A stretch of 64,000 nucleotides of DNA from Merdiplasma sp045118075 (GCA_045118075.1 JBGUOI010000202.1:1-64000), one strand, 5' to 3'. Shown: positions 17,143-27,500, counted from the stretch's first letter. The notes: generated by a model from the sequence alone, not told the origin. A program made the numbers and translations.

Positions 17143-18891
17143 TCAACTGTATCTTGATACCGGGTGCTCAGCGAAAAAGCCGCGAATCACGTCCGCCATA
17201 CGGTCCATATCTTCCGGGCCGTAACGCTGGTCGCAAACCAGGGAAAGTTCCCGTCCGCGGATCCCTTCCGAGGCGCCCATACGCTCTGCCCAGTGTACGT
17301 GACAGAAGATCCCTGCTTCCGACAAGGCTTCGGCAAGCTCGTTTCTCAAGTTGGCACCCACCAGTACGGGCACCGCCAGAGGACAGTTGTCCTCAATGCT
17401 CTCTCGGGTGATCATGAAGGTGAGCCCTTTTGTCTGGTCAAGACGGCTCATAAGCCTTCGGGCATTCTCTTTTCTCTTTATGATGATTCCGCCGGTATCC
17501 TGCTGCTCGAGCAGCTTCACGGACAGGCTGTCCATCTTTGTCATGCAGTCCGAAAGGACCAGCCATGTCTCAAAACCCTCCGCCTCGATCAGGCAGCTTC
17601 GTTTGTCATCCGTCTTTCCGGTCAGGTAATCTTCCTTCTCCCGCATGGCTTTTGTGACCTGCTGCGTCTTTTCATCTCCCGAAAGGAACGGGCGGATGCT
17701 GAGCTTTCCTCTCGTCTTGCCAAGCCAGCCGCCCGAAGGCAGCGCGAACCATTTGCGCAGGCTTGCCGTATAGTAGTCCGCCGTCTCACTTCCCGGGCGT
17801 TTTCCCAGCAATGTGTGGGTCACGTCCTCTATGACGGCGATTCCCCTCTTGTGCAGGCGCCTGATCCACTCATCCGTGTAATCCCTGCCGGTGCCGAACC
17901 AGGCGCTGACCAGCACCACGTCCGGGCGTTTTTCCGTGTCGATCTTATATTCAAAGTACTCCCCGTTCCAGGTGACCTCGTAGAATTCATACCGGATGCC
18001 CCGCTCGATGAACGGCTGGAGCATACCGAACGAACAGTAGGACGGCACAAGCGCCTTCTTCACCTTCCGCCCGGAGGCGAGGTCGGCGATCGCCAGTTCA
18101 ATGGCACATCGGCCGGAGATCGAAAAGACCTGGTCGGACACTTTCGGAAGCCAGAGCATCGGATCTGTTTTCGCTCCTTCTTTTCTCACCCGCGGCAGGG
18201 AAAATCCGCCGCCAATCTCGGGCCTTCTTCCGTTTTCTCCCACCGGCAGAACGGTGCCTTCCGTCTCCAGGCGCCGGTAAGCGTTGTATGATAGCAGGTC
18301 ATTGGTTCCCGGTATGGTTACCTCGCCTTTTTTGAAGACTTTCATCAGCGTTCCGAGAATCAGCTTAACGTCATACCCGAAAGAGACTTTATCGACATAT
18401 TCCAGGTCATACTCGTACCGGCTGTTCCAGTCGAGCGCATTGCGGCCGTTGATCTGGGCAAGTCCCGAAAGGCCGGGGCGGACGGCAAACCGTTTCCTGA
18501 AGCGGTCCGGATAAGCAGGCAGTGTATTCTTGGCCAGCGGCCTGGGGCCGATGACGCTCATATCGCCCTTCAGGATATTGAACAGCTCCGGCAGTTCGTC
18601 GAGGCTCGCCGCACGCATGATCTTTCCAAGACCCGTGACCCGGTCTTTTTCCGGAAGCAGGATACCGTTCTCGTCTTTAGCGTTCGACATGGTTCTGAAC
18701 TTGTAGAGATGGAAGATCTTCTCGTCCTTCCCGGGACGGGTCGGCGAAAAGATGACCGGACTGCCGTGCATGATCCTGACCAGCACGAAAAGGATCAGGA
18801 GGACGGGGCTTAATACGATGACCGCCGCGCCGGCACAGATCAAATCAAAGATCCGCTTGCCGCGGTCACGGTAAAATGTGTGTTCCGGCAT
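17143..18891 (-). CDS. Fusion: monotopic phosphoglycosyl transferase + DegT-like PLP domain
   Basis: 582 residues, two domains in one frame. Residues 1-200 are a bacterial sugar transferase of the PglC/WcaJ class. It has a hydrophobic re-entrant segment near 20-40, the KFRTM block, the catalytic Asp98-Glu99 in SLDELPELFNILKGDMS, and IGPRP. It starts glycan assembly by moving a sugar-1-phosphate onto undecaprenyl phosphate. Residues 245-582 resemble a fold-type I PLP enzyme of the DegT/DnrJ/EryC1 group: AVIEDVTHT (Asp356, cofactor ring) and SLRKWFALPSGG with Lys380 as the likely Schiff-base lysine. A low-complexity linker (205-245) joins them. AAGGAGG precedes the ATG, and there is no stop or frameshift at the junction. 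The fused domain may modify the same sugar before or after transfer. Confidence 0.85.
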   Translation of the reverse strand: MPEHTFYRDRGKRIFDLICAGAAVIVLSPVLLILFVLVRIMHGSPVIFSPTRPGKDEKIFHLYKFRTMSNAKDENGILLPEKDRVTGLGKIMRAASLDELPELFNILKGDMSVIGPRPLAKNTLPAYPDRFRKRFAVRPGLSGLAQINGRNALDWNSRYEYDLEYVDKVSFGYDVKLILGTLMKVFKKGEVTIPGTNDLLSYNAYRRLETEGTVLPVGENGRRPEIGGGFSLPRVRKEGAKTDPMLWLPKVSDQVFSISGRCAIELAIADLASGRKVKKALVPSYCSFGMLQPFIERGIRYEFYEVTWNGEYFEYKIDTEKRPDVVLVSAWFGTGRDYTDEWIRRLHKRGIAVIEDVTHTLLGKRPGSETADYYTASLRKWFALPSGGWLGKTRGKLSIRPFLSGDEKTQQVTKAMREKEDYLTGKTDDKRSCLIEAEGFETWLVLSDCMTKMDSLSVKLLEQQDTGGIIIKRKENARRLMSRLDQTKGLTFMITRESIEDNCPLAVPVLVGANLRNELAEALSEAGIFCHVHWAERMGASEGIRGRELSLVCDQRYGPEDMDRMADVIRGFFAEHPVSRYS

Positions 18892-18903
18892 GATCTCTCC
18901 TCC

Positions 18904-20040
18904 TTACAGCAGTTTCTCAAGCGGCGCTTTAAGCTGTTCTTTGAATGAGCTGATCGAAAAATGAGACTCATAGTAGTCGAATATCCGGTCATGGGAAAGG
19001 ACCTTTGGGATATCCTTCATCCATTCTCCGTCCGGATCGATGTTGACGCCGATCCGGTCCTGCCTTACCATCCGGGCGGTATCTCCGCGGACCGAATTGA
19101 TCAGAGGCAGTCCCATGGACAGATAATCGATGCTCTTGATGGAGAGCCCTACCTCCAGCTTATCCAGGATCATATTGAACCCATAGTCGCAGGGGGCGAG
19201 AATCTCGATCTTTTTATTCTCGTCAAAGGTCTTTCCGTGGAAAGTCACCTCGCAGCCTGTCTTCTTAACTTCCGACAAAAATTCTTCGCTCCGCTCGCCG
19301 CCGCCGATCACCTGCATCGAGGTTTCGTATCCCTCTTCCCTGAAACGGGAGAGTACGCCGCAAATCCCGGCGATGTCGACCAGGTAGTTGATGCTTCCGA
19401 CGAAGGCAAACCGCACTTTTTTCTCATCACCCGGCTTTCGCTGCGCAATGACTTTGCGGATTTTTTCTTTCTCCTGCGGGCTTCTCTCCTTGTAGAGCCA
19501 CAGCGGGCTGATCTTCGATCCGTCCGTCACTTTCGCGAGGGTGTCCTTATAAAGTCCGCACTCGGTAAAAACATGGTCCGCCGCCTGAATGCTTTTCGTT
19601 CTCCAGTTTCTCCAGACGTTCGCCGGCAGGGAATTTGACAGTCCCCGAAGAGGCATCGATTCGGGCCACATATCGATCACATCGTTGATGTAGATCATCT
19701 CCGGGTGCCTTTTTTTATACGAGGCGCAGTAAGATGCTGCCCTGTTGGGCGGGATCAGCGCATAGATCAGGTCAGGCTTCGCTTTCCTGATGTATCCTTT
19801 CACCTTTCCCGAAAAGACCAGGTGGGATAAGATCCGCTGCGGCGAGAGGTTCTTTTTGTAAGGCGGAACATGGAGATAGGTGCACTCCTCAAGCCGCACT
19901 TTGACCGGCGCTTTCACTTCGTGCAGAAAGTCGCTTAAAAGGACCGTTACCTCAAAGCCCTCCTCCGCAAGAACTTCCCTGACCGTTTTAAGCCGGTTCT
20001 GATACCAGCCGAAGCAGCTGACCAGCAGCGCTTTTTTCAT
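18904..20040 (-). CDS. Glycosyltransferase, GT-B type (GT4-like)
   Basis: 378 residues from ATG 20040, which has AAGGA about 8 nt upstream. An in-frame GTG at 20079 overlapping the aminotransferase stop would add 13 residues but has no ribosome site. The N-terminus KKALLVSCFGWYQNRLKTV and the later YINDVIDMWPESMPL segment fit cytoplasmic GT-B enzymes of capsule loci. The donor half (VRFAFVGSINYLVDI, then a glycine-rich stretch and SIDYLSMGLPLINSVRGD) is recognisable, although the usual E-x7-E signature is weak. It likely adds the second sugar after the phosphoglycosyl transferase encoded just downstream. Confidence 0.82.
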   Translation of the reverse strand: MKKALLVSCFGWYQNRLKTVREVLAEEGFEVTVLLSDFLHEVKAPVKVRLEECTYLHVPPYKKNLSPQRILSHLVFSGKVKGYIRKAKPDLIYALIPPNRAASYCASYKKRHPEMIYINDVIDMWPESMPLRGLSNSLPANVWRNWRTKSIQAADHVFTECGLYKDTLAKVTDGSKISPLWLYKERSPQEKEKIRKVIAQRKPGDEKKVRFAFVGSINYLVDIAGICGVLSRFREEGYETSMQVIGGGERSEEFLSEVKKTGCEVTFHGKTFDENKKIEILAPCDYGFNMILDKLEVGLSIKSIDYLSMGLPLINSVRGDTARMVRQDRIGVNIDPDGEWMKDIPKVLSHDRIFDYYESHFSISSFKEQLKAPLEKLL

Positions 20041-20075
20041 CTTCCCGTTCCTTCCCCGGCTCTGTTTTCCGGTGA

Positions 20076-21386
20076 TCACTCAAAGCAGCGGCGGATGATC
20101 TGAATGATCCTGTCCTGCTCTTCTATTGTCATCTTGTTGTCGGACGGCAGGCACAGGCCTCTTCGGAAAATATCCTCTCCGACATCAAAGTTCTCTCCTT
20201 CTATATACGCATTTGTCTGCCCGCGTCCGTTTCCGTGCGCGGTCACAAATGCATTCATCCGGTAGATCGGCTGCAGGTGCATGGGCTTCCAGATGGGTCT
20301 CCCCTCGGCATTGAAAGCGCGGAGCGCATCCAGGATCTCATCCGGGGAGCTTTTCCCCTTCTCGCTGCGGTACAGGTACTCCCTGTCGCCGCGGACATTC
20401 GGAGCCATTGCCTCCTCATTGACGGTCATGCAGCTTAACCAGAAATTGGGCCGGCTGTTTTGCCTGTCCCAGGGGTTCATCTTTACGGGCAGTCCCTCAA
20501 ACCCTTTTTCGTACCGCTCCCAGATGGCTTTTTTCCGGGCGATATGCTCTTTAAGATACGGGAGCTGTCCCCTTACGGTGCCGGCGATCAGGTTGCTCAT
20601 CCTGTAGTTGTAGCCTACTTCTTCGTGCTGGTACCAGCTGGCCGCTTCACGGCTCTGTGTGGACCACTTGCGCACTTTATCGGCATCTTCCTTCGAGCCG
20701 GTCAGGAACATTCCGCCCGAACTTCCGGTGATGATCTTGTTTCCGTTGAACGATATGCAGCCGAAATCTCCGGCCGCGCCGGTCTCGACCCATTTCCCGT
20801 CAAGCAGGCACTGCGCGCCGAGGCTTTCCGCCGCATCCTCTACGATCAGGGCATCGTGCCTGGCGCAGATATCCTTGATCTCCTGCATTCTTGCGGGCGT
20901 CCCGTACACATGGGCCATAACGACAAGACGCACTCCGGGGTACTGCTCGAAAGCCCTCCTCAGTGCGTCAGGACACATATTCCATGTTCCGGGTTCAGTA
21001 TCAATGAATACGGCTTCTCCGTCCTCGTAAGCGATCGGATTGACGGTCGCATCAAACGTCATATCCGAGCAGAAGACTTTCTGTCCCGCCAAAGTCCCTT
21101 CACTCGGCCGTGCCCGGCCGAAAAGCTTCTCCCCGGCCAGTTTTATTGCCAGGTGCAGGGAAGCCGTTCCCGAGGAGAGCGCCACCGCATACTTTACACC
21201 GGTGAGGGCACACACTTCCTGCTCAACAGCATCAATATTCTCTCCAAGGGTAGTGACCCAGTTCGATCGGATGGCTTCGCTGATCCAGTGAAGTTCTTCT
21301 CCATGCATGGTCGGCGATGCGAGCCAGATCTTCTTCTCGAAAGGTTCGATCCCGGCAAAGCGCGGATCATTTCTCAGTTCATGCAT
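20076..21386 (-). CDS. DegT/DnrJ/EryC1 nucleotide-sugar aminotransferase (PglE-like)
   Basis: 436 residues, a PLP-dependent sugar aminotransferase. Seen: a substrate/PLP loop ALSSGTASLHLAI (about 69-81), Asp184 in IVEDAAESLGA that contacts the cofactor nitrogen, and Lys217 in SFNGNKIITGSSGG that forms the internal aldimine. Enzymes of this group convert UDP-4-keto-6-deoxy sugars to 4-amino sugars using glutamate. Its immediate upstream neighbour (3 bp away) is the FlaA1/PglF-like dehydratase that makes such keto sugars, so the pair should yield a UDP-4-amino-4,6-dideoxy-HexNAc. A PglD-type acetyltransferase is missing, which fits an alternative acylation by the nearby acyl module. Confidence 0.93.
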   Translation of the reverse strand: MHELRNDPRFAGIEPFEKKIWLASPTMHGEELHWISEAIRSNWVTTLGENIDAVEQEVCALTGVKYAVALSSGTASLHLAIKLAGEKLFGRARPSEGTLAGQKVFCSDMTFDATVNPIAYEDGEAVFIDTEPGTWNMCPDALRRAFEQYPGVRLVVMAHVYGTPARMQEIKDICARHDALIVEDAAESLGAQCLLDGKWVETGAAGDFGCISFNGNKIITGSSGGMFLTGSKEDADKVRKWSTQSREAASWYQHEEVGYNYRMSNLIAGTVRGQLPYLKEHIARKKAIWERYEKGFEGLPVKMNPWDRQNSRPNFWLSCMTVNEEAMAPNVRGDREYLYRSEKGKSSPDEILDALRAFNAEGRPIWKPMHLQPIYRMNAFVTAHGNGRGQTNAYIEGENFDVGEDIFRRGLCLPSDNKMTIEEQDRIIQIIRRCFE

Positions 21387-21388
21387 TT

Positions 21389-23440
21389 TCAGTGCCCTCC
21401 CGACCGGGGAACATACTTCTCCTCCGGTGTATACGTAGTGACGACTTCCGCTACTTTTTGTCTTATGTCAGGGTCGTTCCGGTACGCAGCATTCATCAGG
21501 TCACCCAGCTGTGTCAGGAAAACATCGATGTCAAACGGGATAGGCTTCCCGATATGGATCAGTTTGTTTTTCGTCTTGGCCAGTCCTTCCTCGGCCATCA
21601 GTTTTTCTTCGTACAGTTTCTCGCCGGGACGCAGACCGGTATATTCGATCTTGATATCCACATCCGGTTTAAAGCCGGACAGCCTTATAAGATTCCTGGC
21701 CAGATCGGCGATCTTTACGGGGCTTCCCATATCCAGGACGAAGATCTCTCCGCCTCTCGCGTATGTTCCCGCGGTCAGCACCAGGCTCACCGCCTCCGGG
21801 ATGGTCATGAAATACCGGATGATATCCGGATGGGTGACCGTCACCGGGCCGCCCTGTTCGATCTGCTTCCTGAAGACCGGGATGACTGAGCCGTTGCTGC
21901 CGAGTACGTTGCCGAAACGAACCGCCACGAACTCTGTGCGGGCTCTGCGGAACACGCTGCCTGTGCCGTCCTTGTCGGCATTCTCCACACCCATATGCGT
22001 GAACAGCTGCGGTATTTCGCCGGCCCTCCCGCGCTTGATCATATAATCAAAGCTCTGGATGATCATCTCGCACAGACGCTTGGAAGCGCCCATGATATTA
22101 GTAGGCCGCACAGCCTTGTCGGTTGAGATCAGGACGAAGCGCTCACAGCCGTTCACCATGGCCGCATAAGCGGTCTTGTAAGTTCCCATGGCATTGTTCT
22201 TGACGGCTTCGCACGGAGAATCCTCCATCAGCGGCACATGCTTGTGCGCTGCGGCGTGGTAGACGATCTGAGGCCGGTATTCCTCGAATACCTGGAAGAT
22301 CTTGCGGCTGTCTCTGACAGATCCGATCAGCACCACAAGGTCCAGATCAGGATATTTTTCCTTCAGTTCAAGCTGAATATCATAAGCGCTGTTTTCATAG
22401 ATGTCGAAAATGATCAGCTGTTTTGGAGAATGCCCCGCGATCTGGCGGCAGAGCTCGCTTCCGATCGAGCCGCCTCCGCCCGTGACCAGGACGACCTTCC
22501 CGTTGATCATAGCAAACACTTCTGACAGATCAGCCCGGATAGGTTCTCTCCCGAGCAGGTCTTCCACGGAGACATCCTTCATGTCCTTGATGGAGACCTC
22601 TCCGCTGATCATCTGGTACATGCCCGGCAGCTGCTTGATCTCGCAGCGCGTCCGGCTGGCGATATTCAGGATATCTTTTCTGTCCTCGGCGCTGATGCTG
22701 GGGATGGCCAGATAGATCTTATCCACGCGATGGGTCTTTGCCTCATCCGGGATGCGCGTGCGGCCTCCCGCCACACGGATGCCGTCCACATATTTCCCGC
22801 GTTTGGCCGGGTCGTCGTCGATCAGGCACACGACTCTCTCATGGATCTCCTGTGCATGGGTGATATCGCGAAGAATCATGCGTCCGGCTTCTCCGGCACC
22901 GACGATCATGACTCTCTTGACCGGATGGGAACGCATCTTCCATGAGTCCTTCAAAAGAAGGACAATACGGTAGGAAAAGCGCACCGCCGTGATGGCAAAA
23001 AACTGGAGAAGTGCCCCGAATACATAGTAGGTCAGAGGCATTCTTGCAAAGAAGATCGTGATCAGGACCGCGTGGGCGACCGCTGTGATGAACGAGGAGA
23101 TGATGATCCTCGAAAGCTCCGCGTAGCTGGCAAAGCGCCAGATGCTCCTGTACAGCCGCATCAGGATGAAGACCGCCAGGCAGATGACGGTATAGTACGG
23201 AGTGAAGCCGCGCCAGGAGTTGATGTACACCCGGCGGATCCACTTAAAATGACAGTCAAAGCGCAGCCAGAGCGCAAGAATATACGCCGCGTTCACTACG
23301 ACCATGTCGTAGACCACCAACAGCGGGGTGGTAATGAACGTGGGGGGCAGTCTCTTCTTATTCTTTGCGCTTCCGGCTGCGCTTCTTCCCGTTCTTTTTA
23401 CGGGTCTTTTTGCAGCTGTCTTTTTATCTTTTCCGGACAC
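21389..23440 (-). CDS. Membrane nucleoside-diphosphate-sugar 4,6-dehydratase (FlaA1/PglF/CapD family)
   Basis: 683 residues. Four hydrophobic segments lie at about 36-60, 83-98, 112-134 and 137-160, followed by a CoA-binding-like Rossmann domain (VGAGEAGRMIL near 178). The C-terminal SDR domain starts VLVTGGGGSIGSELC near 315 and carries the family catalytic region STDKAVRPTNIMGASKR, where Met replaces the usual SDR tyrosine as in PglF and WbpM. Such enzymes convert UDP-GlcNAc to the 4-keto-6-deoxy sugar in the first step of bacillosamine or pseudaminic-type pathways. The start is GTG 23440 with GAGGAGG 9 nt before it. It is full length for the family. Confidence 0.94.
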   Translation of the reverse strand: MSGKDKKTAAKRPVKRTGRSAAGSAKNKKRLPPTFITTPLLVVYDMVVVNAAYILALWLRFDCHFKWIRRVYINSWRGFTPYYTVICLAVFILMRLYRSIWRFASYAELSRIIISSFITAVAHAVLITIFFARMPLTYYVFGALLQFFAITAVRFSYRIVLLLKDSWKMRSHPVKRVMIVGAGEAGRMILRDITHAQEIHERVVCLIDDDPAKRGKYVDGIRVAGGRTRIPDEAKTHRVDKIYLAIPSISAEDRKDILNIASRTRCEIKQLPGMYQMISGEVSIKDMKDVSVEDLLGREPIRADLSEVFAMINGKVVLVTGGGGSIGSELCRQIAGHSPKQLIIFDIYENSAYDIQLELKEKYPDLDLVVLIGSVRDSRKIFQVFEEYRPQIVYHAAAHKHVPLMEDSPCEAVKNNAMGTYKTAYAAMVNGCERFVLISTDKAVRPTNIMGASKRLCEMIIQSFDYMIKRGRAGEIPQLFTHMGVENADKDGTGSVFRRARTEFVAVRFGNVLGSNGSVIPVFRKQIEQGGPVTVTHPDIIRYFMTIPEAVSLVLTAGTYARGGEIFVLDMGSPVKIADLARNLIRLSGFKPDVDIKIEYTGLRPGEKLYEEKLMAEEGLAKTKNKLIHIGKPIPFDIDVFLTQLGDLMNAAYRNDPDIRQKVAEVVTTYTPEEKYVPRSGGH

Positions 23441-23475
23441 CTTTCAAGGCCTCCTCATAAACTGCAGCGGAATTC

Positions 23476-24564
23476 TTATTGCGGAACGAACGGATCGTCC
23501 GCATAGAGGAAATCCTTCATTGCTTTACTGTTTGCTTCCAGATCAACAATATGCCCTTTTGCACCGGCTACGGTGTCGAGCGGTTCCTTTGCCTCAAGCG
23601 GAAAAACTTTTGTCTCCATCTGGTCAAGAATATTGGCGCCCTGTCTTGAAGCCAGGTATGAAACTCTTGCCAGGGCCAGCGTGATGCTGACGATATCCTC
23701 CTCCGGGAGGTTATTGTAGGTCATGTCAAAGATCGGGCTGATGGCCTGACGAAGGAACGCAATATCCTCCTCGGTGATCTCATCCAGATTGATCACGCGC
23801 CGCCCGTCGTCGATATCGGGCTTTCCGTTGGAGTCATTGGTGTAGAACACCACCTCATCGTGAAGCTGATTGCCAACCTGCTTGAAAAGATTTCCAACGA
23901 CTGCCATCTCGCGTTCACAGCAGTTGTATACAGAGTCATACTGGAGCCATCCGTAGGCTACGGCCTGAAGTCCGTTCATTTTCGTATCCGGTCCGAAATC
24001 GATCAGGTAATACTCCTTTGCCAGCAGTTCGACCATGATCTGGTCGAGCAGATTGGAATCTTTCAGGGCCTGGATATCTTCTTTCTTGGCGGATACCATA
24101 CTGTTGAGTGCATTGCGCTCTGCACGGGTCAAGTCAACGGTCACGCCTCCGTACGCGTCGATCAGGGAAGCCAGGTTCAGGAAGTTCAGCGACATGAACA
24201 GGTCGATCCCGATATCGAAGTTAGCCTTGAAAACCTTCAGGCTCTCTTCGGGACCCCGGTTCCGGTAAGCCATGTCCAGCCGCTGCGGGTAATCATATCC
24301 CTCATAGTTGACGAACGTGTCCCAGGTCGGCATCATCATGCGGATCGTCCCGGTGCGCTGGTTCATCGCGATCACCATCATGGTATTTCCCGAGTTTCCT
24401 CCCTCGTTGCTCATGCCCTCGTTGCACATCAGGTAGAAGTTGACCCAGTCATCCTGCTTTGAAGCATCCCCGGCAAAACCCGGCACGGTCATTGAAATCG
24501 CCATTGCAAACGCGAGCAGGCAGGCGGATGCGGACTTTCCGATACGTCTCAGTCCTTTCTTCAT
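23476..24564 (-). CDS. LCP (LytR-CpsA-Psr) family-like protein with altered active-site residues
   Basis: 362 residues with a signal peptide ending about VPGFAG (30-32), unlike most LCP proteins, which keep an N-terminal membrane anchor. The LCP fold is recognisable: NTMMVIAMNQRTGTIRMMM, then DMAYRNRGPEESL, VDLTRAERN, and MNGLQAVAYGWLQYDSVYNC with CCERE. LCP enzymes attach lipid-linked polymers to peptidoglycan. Two sites differ from the usual pattern: the DT before the first strand is Asn60-Thr61, and the PRDT motif reads P-T-W-D-T (79-83), so the conserved arginine is absent. It may be inactive or have a binding role. Placed after the giant repeat-protein gene, it could help display the polymer or the repeat protein. 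Confidence 0.75.
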   Translation of the reverse strand: MKKGLRRIGKSASACLLAFAMAISMTVPGFAGDASKQDDWVNFYLMCNEGMSNEGGNSGNTMMVIAMNQRTGTIRMMMPTWDTFVNYEGYDYPQRLDMAYRNRGPEESLKVFKANFDIGIDLFMSLNFLNLASLIDAYGGVTVDLTRAERNALNSMVSAKKEDIQALKDSNLLDQIMVELLAKEYYLIDFGPDTKMNGLQAVAYGWLQYDSVYNCCEREMAVVGNLFKQVGNQLHDEVVFYTNDSNGKPDIDDGRRVINLDEITEEDIAFLRQAISPIFDMTYNNLPEEDIVSITLALARVSYLASRQGANILDQMETKVFPLEAKEPLDTVAGAKGHIVDLEANSKAMKDFLYADDPFVPQ

Positions 24565-24571
24565 CGCAGCT

Positions 24572-24583
24572 GATCACCTCCTT
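24572..24583 (-). promoter_or_regulatory. Extended perfect Shine-Dalgarno of the LCP-like gene
   Basis: On the minus strand the 12 bases AAGGAGGTGATC are fully complementary to the 3' end of bacterial 16S rRNA. They end 7 nt before ATG 24564. Ordinary sites in this window match 5-7 bases, so this is an unusually long pairing and supports the chosen start. Confidence 0.7.
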
Positions 24584-24597
24584 CCGAAATTGTCGTT

Positions 24598-27500
24598 TTA
24601 ATCTACGGGTTTGCGGTCCTGGTCATATCGGTTGTCGATCACCAGCTCACCGCTGCTGTTGTAATGACCGTTCCAGCCGGCCACCCCGTCTACATTGTTG
24701 GTCAGATTGTAGAAGCGGTCCAGATAGCGCTCCGAGACGAGCCTTCCGTCCTCATCGAAATCGCGCTCGATGCTGGCGTAGCCTTCTTTGCAGTTGGTCT
24801 GGACATGGTCCTCGTCGTAGTAGCCTTCCCAGGTCACCACTCCGGCTTCGTTCGTCTCATATTCATAGATCGCGTAACCGTCCGTGGTACTGACGGGATT
24901 GCCGTCCTGATCAATGTATGTGACCTCATGAATGAGTGTCAAAGGATAGTAGAGAATACTCTTTCCCCAGGCTCCGTTGGCCGCCTCGACCGGCTGCCCC
25001 TCCGTATCCATGTAGTAGGAATAGTACAGTTCTTCCTTCTCCTGATCACTCAGCTCATACTCATATTTTACGGAAGCGTAACCCTCGGAATTCATTGCAG
25101 GATTTCCTTCCGCGTCGAGCCAGACCTCCTGCTCCAGGTTTCCGTAGCCGTTGTACTCGCTCTCCACCCCGAAAACGCCGTCCACCTCGGTCGGGTTTCC
25201 GTCCGCGTCATAGTAGTGGATCTCTGAGATGTTGCCGGTGGTCGTGTATCCGTACTCCACCATGCTGCAGCCTTCCGGTCCCACAGCGGCCGATCCGTCC
25301 TCATTAAAATACTTCTGGCGGATAATGCGGTCATATTTATCGAAGTCAGCGATGGAGTAAGCCACTCCCTGCTCTTCGGTGGGAACGCTCTTTTCAAGCC
25401 GCATCTCATATGCGCCGTATTGAGGTTTCTCCGTGATCAGTTCTCTTTTGGTATAACCGTCTGCCGACATGTACGGTCCGCCTGCGGCAGTCCGGTAGTA
25501 CTCCTCCGCAATGCGTCCGCTGTCCGTGTACCGAATGTGGTGTTCGGAATAGCCTTTTTTGTTGTTTATGCGTTCATCCGCCTCGCTGAAGTATTCCTCA
25601 TCGGTCAGGCGGCCTTCTTCGTCGTAAACGATCAGGGAGTGGGAGTATCCCGTCTCTGCGGACGTGGCGCCCAGCTGCCGGCTGTTGTAGTATTCCTCGG
25701 AAGTCTGGTTGCCCAGATCGTCGTAGGTATAGGCCGCCATGGCATATCCCATGGTCGTATCGGTCAGCTGTTCGTTGGCATCGTAATACGACTCTTCAAC
25801 GACATCTCCCAGGTCGTTGTATTTGGTCTTCATGATGGCGTATCCGCGCTGGCAGACACACAGCTGGCCCGCACGGTCATAATAGCTCTCACTTGTCTGG
25901 CGCCCGGCCAGATCATAGGTATAGCGTGCGGAAGCATACTCACCGTTGTAGAGGACCGGCTGTCCGGAAATATCGAAATAGCTGACAGAGAGAACATGGC
26001 CGTCCATGTCCACTGTCCTGGTCAGCCAGGAATACAGTGTCTTGTTGTTGACAGCCGGTTTCCCGTCAATATTGAGCAGATGTTCCTCGATACAGAAATT
26101 ACGTTCATCATACGAGTAGGTAATGATGCTGTAACCGTTGCTGCACCAGGTCTGCTCGCCCTCACGGTTAAAGAAAGCCTCACGGATAAGATTGTCGTTG
26201 TTGTCATAGCCGGAGGTAAGCGCTGCGTATCCCTTGCTGAGAATGATGGGACGCCCCTCTTCATCGAGGTATTCCTTCTTTATATTCCTCCGACGCTCAT
26301 CAAAAGTATTGCGGACCATAGCATAGCCGGCGCCGCACAGAATAGGCTGGTCCTTGACATCCAGGTATGTCTCGAGAAGGATGTCTCCGTTCTTATCGAC
26401 CTGACGCGTCATAGCTGCATAACCGTAGCTTGTGTACGTTCTCTCCAGCTTGTCGTCATAATAGGTCAGGCGCGTCACATACTGGTTCTCATCGCGCTCG
26501 TATTCCACCGCAGCATATCCGGCTTTGGAAATGACCAGGTCACCGGAACCGTCCACATAGGAGCGGCGCCAGATCAGGCCGCTGTTGTCGCGTTCATATT
26601 GAATACCGGCATATCCGGCGGAGATCGTCACAGGCAGGCCGTTCTTATCCAGATAAGTCTCGCTGATCCTGCGGTTGTCGCCGTCGTAGGCATAGACAAC
26701 GGATGAGAAGCCAAGCGCCGTCTCTGACGGCTGCAGCGCTGCCGACAGGTAGTCCTCGCGCAGGATATTCCCGCGCGCATCATATGAAGTATGCGTAACG
26801 AAAATACGGTCTGTCAGTGAGGATATTCTCTCCTGTTCATCCAGATACTGCTCCATCACGATATGGCCCTTCTGGTCATACTCGCGCTGGTGAACGGAGA
26901 AGCCCTCCGGAAGTCGAATCAGGCTGTCATCCACATCCAGGTAACGTTCCTGCAGCGTCCGGTCCGCATAGTCGTAAATATATGCGATCGCAGAGAAACC
27001 CTTCGCGTTGATCACGCGCTTCATTCCGGTATCCAGATAGTTTTCCTGCGAAACACGTCCGCGCTTGTCATAATCATAGGCGATCGCGGCGTATCCGCCC
27101 TCTGTCATAACGATCTCCCCGCCTTTATAATAGACGGAGCGGGTCAGGTTGTCATCGCCGTCGTACTCATGGCTTATCAGATCATATCCGTCCGGGAGCA
27201 CGGCTGCCTTGCCTTCACCTGCGTAGTAGGCTTCTTCAATGCAGTTGCCGTGTTTGTCGCGGGCATAAGTGACATAGTTATATCCGCCGTCCTGTATGGC
27301 GGGTTCGCCGTTGGAATCGTAATATCCTTCGCTGGTCAGGAAGCCCTGTGAATTCCAGGTCTGCACCAGTTTGGCATAGCCGTCCCGGGTGACCATCATA
27401 TCACCGTTCTTATCGAAGAACGTCTTCGTCAGCAGATGGCCGGTTCCGTTATAGGTGCATACCATCTTCGCGTAGCCGGCGGTGGAGACAACGTAATTAT

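Noticed and set aside
20460..22046. 528-codon open frame on the plus strand
   Set aside because: It lies across two well-supported minus-strand genes (aminotransferase and dehydratase) with intact motifs, and shows no family features.
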